Assembly (NCBI RefSeq): GCF_018132105.1
Contig: NZ_JWHL01000010.1
Coordinates: 1 to 64,000, forward strand
Source: Methanocalculus chunghsingensis
GTDB lineage: Archaea > Halobacteriota > Methanomicrobia > Methanomicrobiales > Methanocorpusculaceae
Direction: 5' to 3'
DNA length: 64,000 bases
A program made the translations under genes and the position numbers. Positions 52,018 through 59,030 of this stretch are shown here, piece by piece (the first letter of the stretch is position 1; the number at the start of each line of letters is the position of its first letter). Under the pieces are notes generated by a model, which saw only the letters and a list, made by a program, of their open reading frames with translations, did not search any database and was not told the DNA's origin.

Positions 52018-52685
52018 GCAAGTTCCTCAACAATTTTCTCAAGTATAATGCTTGTACGTCTGCTTCCTGCCTTTGCGGCGGTAAGAATCGTCTCATAACT
52101 GATCGATTCGTCACCGATTCCGTTTGCATAGTTATCGACATTGCAGATGGCGGCAAACCGTATGCCGAGTTCAATGGCGAGCGTCGCCTCGCTTGCCACC
52201 GTCATCCCGACCATATCAGCGACCTCTGCAAGTGCCCGGACCTCTGCGGCGGTCTCAAATCTCGGACCCGTTGTCTGGACATAGGTTCCACCGATCTGTG
52301 CATCCTCATGGATGTTCCCGAGGGTGATGATGAGGTCATGGTCAAGGCCGGGCATGACATGGGTGATCGTCCCGTCATGGAATGTCGGGATCGCCCCCCA
52401 GCTGATGAAGTCCTGCGGGATGAGGAGGGAGCCGGGGCGGTACTTCACCCTGAGAGATCCGACCGATCCGAAGGCGATGATCCGGTCGACGCCCTTCATC
52501 TTCAATGCCGCAAGGTGTGCCTTGTGGTTGATCCGGTGAGGTGGCCGGGAGTACTGGTGGCGTGGTACCAGGCAGATCTCCCCGCTATGGACGACCGCTC
52601 TTCCGTACGGTGTTGCGACGACCTCCTCCTTCAGCGGGGGAAGGTCTGCAAAGAGGAGGCTTGTCCCTCCGATGATACCTAACAT
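52014..52685 (-). CDS. S-methyl-5'-thioinosine phosphorylase
   Basis: Purine nucleoside phosphorylase of 223 residues in the MTAP/MTIP family: LGIIGGTSLL at the start, LVPRHQYSRPPHRINHKAHLAALK for phosphate and sugar, and TTGPRFETAAEVRALAEVADMVGMTVASEATLAIELGI. Given the deaminase encoded with it, methylthioinosine is the likely substrate rather than methylthioadenosine, giving hypoxanthine and methylthioribose 1-phosphate. ATG 52685 has GGAG at a suitable distance; a GTG three codons upstream is possible. Confidence 0.9.
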   Translation of the reverse strand: MLGIIGGTSLLFADLPPLKEEVVATPYGRAVVHSGEICLVPRHQYSRPPHRINHKAHLAALKMKGVDRIIAFGSVGSLRVKYRPGSLLIPQDFISWGAIPTFHDGTITHVMPGLDHDLIITLGNIHEDAQIGGTYVQTTGPRFETAAEVRALAEVADMVGMTVASEATLAIELGIRFAAICNVDNYANGIGDESISYETILTAAKAGSRRTSIILEKIVEELA

Positions 52686-52822
52686 GGCCTGCACTCCGTG
52701 GCTGATCTGACTGCCATTGAAAGAACTGTCTGTTCTCAGGATTATTGAAGGAGACGGTTTTTCACGGAGTCTCAGGCCACTTCTGCGAAGATTTATCTTC
52801 TTCGTACCATATATCGGAGCGT

Positions 52823-53677
52823 ATGCCTCAGACGAGATCGATAGAGGAGGTTTTTATTGCCCGTGAGACGATGGAGGGGGCGGGCGTTCGGCTTCACCGG
52901 GCCTTCGGCCATGCCGAGCTACCACGTTTTGACCCGTTTCTGATGTTCGATGACTTCCGTGGCGATGATCCGAGGGACTATCTCGCCGGGTTTCCCTGGC
53001 ATCCGCACCGGGGAATTGAGACGGTGACCTATATGCTTGAGGGGAGGATCGAGCATGGCGACAGTATGGGCCATGCCGGGATCGTCCCTGCCGGAGGGAT
53101 CCAGTGGATGACCGCCGGCTCCGGTATCATTCACCAGGAGATGCCAAAGCCGGTCGATGGCCGGATGGGGGGCTTCCAGCTCTGGGTGAATCTTCCACAG
53201 AGCCATAAGATGATGAAGCCACGATACCAGGAGATTCAGGCAGGCGAGATACCCTTGGTGACGCTCCCGGGGGGTGCTGCCGTCCGGGTCATCTGCGGCA
53301 CTGTCGGCGGGGTCACCGGTCCGGTCCGGGATCTGATGGCCGACCCGGAGTACCTTGATGTGACGCTTGAGCCGGGGGCGGCGTTTTCCCATCAGGTGGC
53401 CCCCGGCTATATGGCGGCTGCGTATGTTTTTGCAGGGTCCGGAAGGTTCGATCCCGAGAGAGGGGAAGAGCATGGGAACCGGAGGATGATCCTCTTTGGG
53501 GCTGCAGGGGACAGGGTGGATGTCGCTGCCGGTGACACGGGGGTTCGGTTCCTCTTCTTCTCCGGGAGGCCCCTCCGTGAGCCGATAGCCTGGGGTGGGC
53601 CGATTGTGATGAATACGGATGCGGAACTGAGGCAGGCATTTGCCGAGTACCGGGACGGGACGTTTATCAGGGGATGA
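52823..53677 (+). CDS. Pirin family protein
   Basis: A bicupin of 284 residues. The N-terminal cupin carries the metal ligands in FPWHPHRGIETVTYMLEGRIEHGDSMGH and GGIQWMTAGSGIIHQEMPK; this is the pirin pattern. Bacterial and archaeal pirins include quercetin dioxygenases and regulators, so the role is open. The ATG at 52823 follows GGAG closely; longer frames upstream lack a start signal. Divergent from the phosphorylase gene. Confidence 0.9.
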   Translation: MPQTRSIEEVFIARETMEGAGVRLHRAFGHAELPRFDPFLMFDDFRGDDPRDYLAGFPWHPHRGIETVTYMLEGRIEHGDSMGHAGIVPAGGIQWMTAGSGIIHQEMPKPVDGRMGGFQLWVNLPQSHKMMKPRYQEIQAGEIPLVTLPGGAAVRVICGTVGGVTGPVRDLMADPEYLDVTLEPGAAFSHQVAPGYMAAAYVFAGSGRFDPERGEEHGNRRMILFGAAGDRVDVAAGDTGVRFLFFSGRPLREPIAWGGPIVMNTDAELRQAFAEYRDGTFIRG

Positions 53678-53843
53678 TGAGGAGGATTATTTTCGGGTAG
53701 TATGACTTTTATCTGGATTCTGAGGTGATTGGAGCCGTTTAAATAATAATGTAGTAGAAAATATAAATTTATAGTAATTGAAGAAGGTATGATCGGATTC
53801 ACACTATCTGAAGAGAAACATTCTTGTAGATATTGATAAATAT

Positions 53844-53858
53844 ATACATTAGATGTAT
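53844..53858. promoter_or_regulatory. Palindrome upstream of the vapB-like gene
   Basis: ATACATTAGATGTAT has perfect six-base arms around TAG. It overlaps a TATA-like AAATATATAC about 60 bases before the antitoxin-like gene, the usual place for an autoregulatory operator of toxin-antitoxin operons. The spacer 53678-53916 is AT-rich and otherwise empty. Confidence 0.4.
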
Positions 53859-53916
53859 CTTTGTTAGGGATAGCATTTGACATCATACAGGTTAAAATAA
53901 AGGATTTGAGGACCGT

Positions 53917-54123
53917 ATGACAGAAATTGAAGAGATGATACAGGAACTTTCACCGGATAATAAAAAAGAGGTTAAGGATTTTATCGCTTTTCTCCTTCGA
54001 AAACAGAAAGCAGGAGATGGAAAGCCACTTCGCCTTTCATGGGCTGGAGCTCTCAGTCGATATCGGGATACATACACCGCTCTGGAGCTTCAGGAACAGT
54101 CATTATCCTGGCGAAGTGAATGA
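53917..54123 (+). CDS. VapB-like antitoxin (DUF2281-type)
   Basis: A 68-residue protein, MTEIEEMIQELSPDNKKEVK onward, with a helical N-terminal half and the segment FIAFLLRKQ followed by LRLSWAGALSRYRDTYTALELQEQSLSWR, the kind of tail that wraps around a VapC toxin. An ATGA overlap (54120-54123) leads directly into a damaged VapC frame, which supports the assignment. With its toxin broken, the antitoxin is an orphan. Confidence 0.72.
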   Translation: MTEIEEMIQELSPDNKKEVKDFIAFLLRKQKAGDGKPLRLSWAGALSRYRDTYTALELQEQSLSWRSE

Positions 54124-54243
54124 GGTATCTTCTGGATACAAATATCTGGCTCGAATTACTTCTTGAGAGAGAACAAACTCAGAGATTCTGTCGTCCAAAC
54201 CATGCAGACATATAATCTGGACGTGGATGCTGCATGCCAATAG
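54120..54243 (+). pseudogene. VapC (PIN-domain) toxin, internally deleted
   Basis: The start MRYLLDTNIWLELLLERE is a textbook VapC N-terminus with the first catalytic aspartate. After about 23 residues the frame runs to a stop at 54213-54215. In another frame the next bases read VVQTMQTYNLDVDAACQ and then TAG (54241-54243), matching a later VapC segment. So the middle of the gene was lost with a frame change, and the remaining C-terminus is absent. No active nuclease can be made. Confidence 0.75.
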
Positions 54244-55560
54244 TTATTTCAACAGGCCATGCTCCTCATCGAAGATGAAGACGAATGCCCGCCCTCTCTT
54301 CTCCTTCCGGAGGTACCCTTTCTCCACAAGCATGAGGAGATCGGTTCTTGCGGTCTCGTAGACGACGTCGTGCATCTGCATGACATGACGGATGGTGAAA
54401 TATCTCTCTGGCTGTTCCATCATGGTGCGGAGAATATCTGCCTGGCGCTCATTGATCCCCTGTACCTTCCTGATGATGGCTGACGTCTTCTTCTGATCCG
54501 ACTGCTTCTCTTCAATATACCGGAGCAGGTCATCACGGGCTTCATTGATGCATGCGATGTTGTAGTTGATGAAGTAGGTCAGATCCATCTCATCGTACCG
54601 GGTATGCAGATAGGCGAGGGAGTAACGCTTCTTCGATCTCTGGATGGCTCGTGAGATCGCCATATATTCAAAGAGCCAGTAGCCCCTTGAAAGCACATAC
54701 CAGTAGAAGATGGTCCTGGCGGTCCTCCCGTTGCCATCTGCGAAGGGGTGGATATACCCGATAAGATAGTGGAGGATGATCCCCTTGATGATCGGGTGGA
54801 TGAAGATAGCGGCCGGGTTCCCTGATTCGTACTCATCATCATTTGCAAACCGGCAGAATGCTGCGATCATCTCCTCGATATCCTGATGATCAGGGGGTGT
54901 ATGCTGGATTGTTCCGGTGACGGCATCGACAACGACGATCTTGTTATTGTCACGGAACGTTCCGACTTCCGCATCACTGATAGTCCGCGTGGTGACGATC
55001 TTCTGAATGTCGGAGATCATCTCCCGTGAGATCGGCTCATCCTTCTTTGTACGGATATACTGCATCACCTCATAGTTGTTGATGACCATCTGCTCATCGG
55101 TATTCTTTGCCTTTTTTCTGGAGATGAGCAGCTCCTGCGCCTTCTTCCGGGTTGTTACTGCTCCTTCGAGGATGCTTGATGCAATCGCCTCTTCCATCAT
55201 GGAGTTGATGATATAGGATTTTTCGAGCCGGATCTCCCGGTTGTTGATCCTGATGATGCCGGAGAGGTACCGGTCATAGGTATGCAGGTTCTTTGCGATC
55301 TCCGGGGTGAGGGAGTAGACGAGCCGGAGCGGAGGATAGGGAATCGTCTCGTACCGGAGCCTTCGGTGAGCTTTCATCAGTTGCCAGATGAGTTCCCTCC
55401 GGTTCGTATCCGACACCCTGTATATCAGCTCATCCCAATAGAGGTATCTTCGGTTATAATCACGCACCTCGTCTTCGAGCTCCTCATCTCCGGAGGGTGC
55501 AGTAACCAGAGAGTGTAATGGTATTCTGTCTGATGGTGGTTTTTGAGGGGTATTCTTCAT
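54244..55560 (-). CDS. Fic-domain protein with C-terminal winged helix
   Basis: Predicted AMP-transferase (or related nucleotidyl transferase) of 438 residues. The active-site motif HPFADGNGR is at 271-279, intact with its histidine. The self-inhibitory motif SSILEG at 128-133 marks an N-terminal inhibited (class II) Fic protein, and a winged helix lies at about 368-430 (INERQADILRTMM, YETARTDLLMLVEKGYLRKEKRGR). Targets are unknown. The promoter region carries two copies of one inverted repeat, so the protein may control its own gene through the winged helix. Confidence 0.9.
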   Translation of the reverse strand: MKNTPQKPPSDRIPLHSLVTAPSGDEELEDEVRDYNRRYLYWDELIYRVSDTNRRELIWQLMKAHRRLRYETIPYPPLRLVYSLTPEIAKNLHTYDRYLSGIIRINNREIRLEKSYIINSMMEEAIASSILEGAVTTRKKAQELLISRKKAKNTDEQMVINNYEVMQYIRTKKDEPISREMISDIQKIVTTRTISDAEVGTFRDNNKIVVVDAVTGTIQHTPPDHQDIEEMIAAFCRFANDDEYESGNPAAIFIHPIIKGIILHYLIGYIHPFADGNGRTARTIFYWYVLSRGYWLFEYMAISRAIQRSKKRYSLAYLHTRYDEMDLTYFINYNIACINEARDDLLRYIEEKQSDQKKTSAIIRKVQGINERQADILRTMMEQPERYFTIRHVMQMHDVVYETARTDLLMLVEKGYLRKEKRGRAFVFIFDEEHGLLK

Positions 55561-55569
55561 TATTTCTTC

Positions 55570-55598
55570 AAATACTAATTTAGTAGTAATTAGTATTT
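55570..55598. promoter_or_regulatory. Operator 1 upstream of the fic gene
   Basis: An eleven-base perfect inverted repeat, AAATACTAATT and AATTAGTATTT, separated by seven bases. Its core is TACTAAT-N9-ATTAGTA (55573-55595). It lies ten bases before the fic start codon on the minus strand, where a bound protein would block transcription. Confidence 0.65.
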
Positions 55599-55638
55599 AG
55601 TAGTATGTTTGCCTGAAGGTTACCATGAGGGTGTAAAA

Positions 55639-55661
55639 TACTAATATGGTAGAAATTAGTA
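55639..55661. promoter_or_regulatory. Operator 2 upstream of the fic gene
   Basis: A second TACTAAT-N9-ATTAGTA with the same arms and the same nine-base spacing as operator 1, whose core starts 66 bases away. The repetition at fixed spacing makes a chance origin unlikely. Two sites suggest cooperative binding by a dimeric regulator. Confidence 0.6.
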
Positions 55662-55729
55662 GTTATTGGTTTTTCAGACCACGCTGTATATTCACGAATC
55701 CTATCTTCGGCATCCCGATTCTGCCGGAT

Positions 55730-55939
55730 CTACCGTGGCCTGAAGATCTTGAGCATCGGGGGGATCGCCGCTCCAACGAAGATCAGGGCATACCAGTACC
55801 ACCTGAGCCGGAGTACCGGGGCGTAGAGCTTTGCAATCATGAGGGTAAAGCCCATGACGCTGATCTTGACGAGTGCCATATCCTTCCATCCGAGCATCTT
55901 CATCCGGGAGTCCATCCATCCAAAGAAGTCCATCATCAT
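55730..55939 (-). CDS. Small membrane protein of unknown function
   Basis: About 69 residues from the first of three successive ATGs at 55939. The sequence DFFGWMDSRMKMLGWKDMALVKISVMGFTLMIAKL is followed by LRLRWYWYALIFVGAAIPPMLKIF, giving two membrane helices. A purine-rich GGAGGAG just before the ATG serves as a ribosome site. I do not recognise a named family, though similar small proteins occur in methanogens. It is divergent from the UPF0216 gene. Confidence 0.6.
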   Translation of the reverse strand: MMMDFFGWMDSRMKMLGWKDMALVKISVMGFTLMIAKLYAPVLRLRWYWYALIFVGAAIPPMLKIFRPR

Positions 55940-56108
55940 CTCCTCCGCCGCAACCCGGTGCGACAGTCCCCCCTCTTCCGGGTGTGATGATAAAGGTTTG
56001 GTGGAGAGGGGTGATGAGAGGGGGAGGGGGAGTATGTACTCCTGCCGGGTGGCTCCTGCGGAAGGGGATTGGATAATATAGCAGGGCTTCCTGAAGGGTA
56101 GGTACGCC

Positions 56109-56540
56109 ATGCGTGACCGGCCGGATATCACAGATGAGTCGGTGATGATGAAATGGATGGCCCTTGAGTTTGGGAGGATGAACAAGGGGATCGTCACCAG
56201 CCGCAGAACCCTCGCCGAACTGCTTACCGAAGAGGCACCGTCTGCCGCGACGAAGGGGGGCGAGGAGCATCGCTTCGACCGCAGGGTCCTTGCCGCCCTC
56301 GGGGAGAAGCTCCCCCAGGAGATGCACCGCCGGCTCCGTCTTCCAATCCTCTTTCGCCAGGATATGACCGTCGCGAACAGTGTCTATCTCGCTGACGAGG
56401 CGGCGGTCACCGCCCTCCAGATGCTGGGTGATCTCGGGCCGCTGTACCGGATGGAGAAGGGGCGGCTCTGGGTCTCCCGGCCGATTGCATACGCGATCCT
56501 GCTGAAGTACCCGACCGCGGTCCAGATGATGATCTTCTGA
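56109..56540 (+). CDS. UPF0216 family protein
   Basis: A 143-residue archaeal protein of the UPF0216 (DUF61) family, with the conserved segment MKWMALEFGRMNKGIVTSRRTLAELL and GGEEHRFDRRVLAAL. The function is not established. The gene starts after a short AT-poor spacer and lies upstream of the nicotinate phosphoribosyltransferase gene on the same strand, about 110 bases away; a joint transcript is possible. Confidence 0.82.
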   Translation: MRDRPDITDESVMMKWMALEFGRMNKGIVTSRRTLAELLTEEAPSAATKGGEEHRFDRRVLAALGEKLPQEMHRRLRLPILFRQDMTVANSVYLADEAAVTALQMLGDLGPLYRMEKGRLWVSRPIAYAILLKYPTAVQMMIF

Positions 56541-56653
56541 GGGAGCGATCTGCGGAGAAGGATGTCCGGAGTACAAGGACGGAGAGCGAAGGCAGGAGGG
56601 GGCGCCGTCACGCTTCGCAATCTATGTATCGCCTGGATACATTGGTACTTCGT

Positions 56654-57808
56654 ATGAGCCGGTTTGGGAGCCTTGATCCGGAGTTGATACGAAACGGCGG
56701 GTGTACTGATGTCTACTTCCCGCGATGCGAGTCGGTGCTTGAGCGTGCCGGGGTGAACCCTTCTGTCGTGATGGAGGTCTCGGTCGCCTCGCTCCCGCTG
56801 GGGTTTGGTATCCTGGCAGGCCTCAATGCGGTCCTCGATCTCTTTGCCGGGATGCCGGTCTCGGTCTCTGCGATGCCGGAAGGCTCGATCTTCTTCCCTG
56901 ATGAGCCGGTGATGGTGATCTCCGGGAAGTACCGCGACTTCGCACGGTTCGAGACGGCCCTCCTCGGCTTCCTCTGCCATGCCTCCGGGATCGCGACCGC
57001 CGCCGCCCATGTCGTCTCGGTTGCCGGGGGGCGGCCGATCTACTCCTTCGGCTCCAGGCGGCAGCACCCGGCGATTGCTCCCATGATCGAGCGATCCGCC
57101 TGGATCGGGGGCGTTGCCGGCGTGAGCAACACCGCCGCCCCGGAGGATATCCCGCTCGCCGGGACGATGCCCCACGCCTTCGTCCTCTCCTTCGAGACCC
57201 CGGAGGCGGCGTGGGCGGCATACGCAGAACATGCCGATCCCGAGGTCCCCCGGATCATGCTCTGTGACACCCTCTCGGACGAGAAGGCCGAGGCCCTCGC
57301 CGCCGCCAACATCGGCTGTGCGGCGGTCCGGCTCGACACCCCCCGGTCCCGCCGGGGCGATATCCGGTCGATCATCGGCGAGGTCAGATGGGAGCTTGAC
57401 ACCCACGGCTACCGCGACGTCCGGATCTTCCTCTCCGGCGGCGTCACCGCAGCCGACGTCGCCGCCCTCCGCGATCTCGTCGATGCCTTCGGGGTCGGCG
57501 GCGCCATCGCCAATGCCCCCGTCATCGACTTCTCCGCCGACATCATCGAGAAGAACGGCACACCAATCGCCAAACGGGGCCGCCGCAGTGGGAGAAAACA
57601 GGTCTGGCGGCTCCCGGGGGGCGGCAGGATCACCCTCCCGGCAGGCGAGCGTCCCCCGGAGGCCGGGGCAGAGACAGGGACCGTTCCCCTCCTCCAGCCC
57701 TGCATCCAGGACGGCCGGATCATCACCGGGACAACGACCGATGCCGCCCGCCGCCGTGCAGAAGAGGAGATGCGGCTCTACGGGGGCGGCCTGTATCCGA
57801 GAGGATAG
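56654..57808 (+). CDS. Nicotinate phosphoribosyltransferase
   Basis: NAD salvage enzyme joining nicotinate and phosphoribosyl pyrophosphate. About 384 residues: GGCTDVYFPRCESVL at the start, SFGSRRQHPAIAPMIERSAWIGGVAGVSNTAA in the middle, and the phosphate-binding IFLSGGVTAADVAALRDLVDAFGVGG near 270-295. ATG 56654 is preferred on family grounds; ATG 56624 adds ten residues. From about 57000 to 57760 nearly all third codon positions are G or C, much more than in neighbouring genes, and this leaves a 499-codon open frame on the other strand. Confidence 0.88.
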   Translation: MSRFGSLDPELIRNGGCTDVYFPRCESVLERAGVNPSVVMEVSVASLPLGFGILAGLNAVLDLFAGMPVSVSAMPEGSIFFPDEPVMVISGKYRDFARFETALLGFLCHASGIATAAAHVVSVAGGRPIYSFGSRRQHPAIAPMIERSAWIGGVAGVSNTAAPEDIPLAGTMPHAFVLSFETPEAAWAAYAEHADPEVPRIMLCDTLSDEKAEALAAANIGCAAVRLDTPRSRRGDIRSIIGEVRWELDTHGYRDVRIFLSGGVTAADVAALRDLVDAFGVGGAIANAPVIDFSADIIEKNGTPIAKRGRRSGRKQVWRLPGGGRITLPAGERPPEAGAETGTVPLLQPCIQDGRIITGTTTDAARRRAEEEMRLYGGGLYPRG

Positions 57809-57837
57809 ATGGCGGTGCTTGCAGGGGTCCGTTCTCA

Positions 57838-57958
57838 GTGTCAGAAGTGCTGACACCCCGGTATCCGGGAGTACGATAAACAATCTATTTATGCGACACC
57901 TGCGAATAGAGTAAGGTCAGTGAGCTTTATTGTCACTGGTTGTCAGTGTTTATCACTG
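57838..57958. repeat. Cluster of CAGTG/CACTG palindromes upstream of tRNA-Ala
   Basis: Three inverted repeats lie close together: GTGTCAG-AAGTG-CTGACAC (57838-57856), CAGTGA-N9-TCACTG (57918-57938) and CAGTG-TTTAT-CACTG (57944-57958), the last ending on the first base of the tRNA. The shared core suggests one binding protein or hairpins in the tRNA leader. The first, 30 bases after the phosphoribosyltransferase stop, could also act as a 3' hairpin. Confidence 0.55.
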
Positions 57959-58029
57959 GGCCGATAGATCAGGGGTAGATCGCTACCTTGGCATGGTAGA
58001 GGCCGCGGGTTCAATTCCCGCTCGGTCCA
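57958..58029 (+). tRNA. tRNA-Ala (anticodon GGC)
   Basis: Acceptor GGGCCGA pairs with TCGGTCC, including the G3-U70 pair that identifies alanine tRNAs. Anticodon stem CTACC/GGTAG with loop TTGGCAT gives anticodon GGC; T arm GCGGG-TTCAATT-CCCGC. Discriminator A, no encoded CCA, no intron, 72 bases. Strongly AT-rich foreign-looking DNA begins right after it, so it may mark an integration site. Confidence 0.95.
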
Positions 58030-58037
58030 TTTAATTT

Positions 58038-58901
58038 TCATAAAGGTTGTGTATTTACAAGTTTTCTGATCTCTGTTGAATTAGGAATCGTTATCCTCTC
58101 AATTTTTTTCATATTGATAGATTTGATATTTTTTCTTCTCTCTTGTTTAAATTGAGGATATCTTTCTATTACATTCTCTCTAGTATTGCCATCAACAATA
58201 CTTTGTATTTGACTTGCAGAAAAAATGGAGTATTCTTCTGGTTTTCCAAACCATGTATTATTGTACCTTTTTACGTCCATTAAATGGTAAACATAGTAGT
58301 TTGTCGGATCGAAAAAATACCATTTATCATGGACTTCAACCTCCACCCAAGCATGATTATTTTTTGTTAATGTAGCTCTTATAGCTCTTGTATTATAACC
58401 TGATTTATTCGCGACATCTTCAAATAAAACTGCAAGTTCTCCACAACCTCCCATTTTATAATAAGCAATCCAATATGGGTTATTCGCATATTCATTAGGT
58501 ATACGAAAAACTTGAGAGATAGGCGAATGCACTTCAGGCCGTATTTTACCATATGAATCGTATAAATAGCGATTAATTGGATGATCTAAATATTCTTTTG
58601 TATAATTTGGATTGAAATACTCCTTTTCAAAAAGGATGTAGGTAAAATTTGCAGATACCCATTCTGCTATTGCCTCTAACTTTTCCGTATCATTATCAAT
58701 AGCTTCGGTTTTGTTTACAATGGAGCATATTTCCCGTACCCCTATAGGATAAATTTCATTTTCGTATTGAATTGAAAAATATGAATCAATTTGTTCAGCA
58801 GATTGGCTAATCGTTATAAAAAAAAGTAAAATAATATATAAAAAAACAATTATTACAAAAATAACATTCATTAATATTTTATTATGTTTATTTATAGACA
58901 T
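58038..58901 (-). CDS. Membrane-anchored transglutaminase-like protein
   Basis: A 287-residue protein with an N-terminal membrane helix (about 9-32) and an outer domain of the transglutaminase/protease fold. The catalytic triad is visible: C153 in KMGGCGELAVLF, H183 in NNHAWVEVEV and D198 in YFFDPTN. Such domains act as proteases, peptidases or cross-linking enzymes; the substrate here is unknown. The gene is AT-rich like the reverse transcriptase beside it, and the two are divergent. It probably entered by transfer. Confidence 0.78.
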   Translation of the reverse strand: MSINKHNKILMNVIFVIIVFLYIILLFFITISQSAEQIDSYFSIQYENEIYPIGVREICSIVNKTEAIDNDTEKLEAIAEWVSANFTYILFEKEYFNPNYTKEYLDHPINRYLYDSYGKIRPEVHSPISQVFRIPNEYANNPYWIAYYKMGGCGELAVLFEDVANKSGYNTRAIRATLTKNNHAWVEVEVHDKWYFFDPTNYYVYHLMDVKRYNNTWFGKPEEYSIFSASQIQSIVDGNTRENVIERYPQFKQERRKNIKSINMKKIERITIPNSTEIRKLVNTQPL

Positions 58902-59030
58902 TTTTAATCATAGTTAATTGTGAATTGGTTAAATATCTACTCGTTGTAAAAAAAGGATAAGATCTTATAAAAATATATCCTATGTATGATATCACACACC
59001 TAATCTACTGTGTATAAATGAAATATTTAT
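58902..59030. promoter_or_regulatory. AT-rich spacer upstream of the reverse transcriptase
   Basis: A divergent intergenic stretch with TATA-like elements, including GTGTATAAATGAAATA at 59010-59025. AGGATA (58957-58962) and TATCCT (58977-58982) flank a possible hairpin. Some defence reverse transcriptases use a non-coding RNA encoded just upstream; this 129-base spacer has room for a short one, but I see no convincing fold. Confidence 0.35.

Noticed and set aside
55701-56576. 291-codon minus-strand frame across the UPF0216 gene
   Set aside because: Pro/His/Gly-rich product typical of chance frames; it covers the real small membrane protein in another frame and an opposing conserved gene.
56384-57883. 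499-codon open frame antisense to the nicotinate phosphoribosyltransferase gene
   Set aside because: It arises from the G/C-rich third positions of the real gene; the product is rich in Arg, Gly, Asp and Pro with no family pattern.
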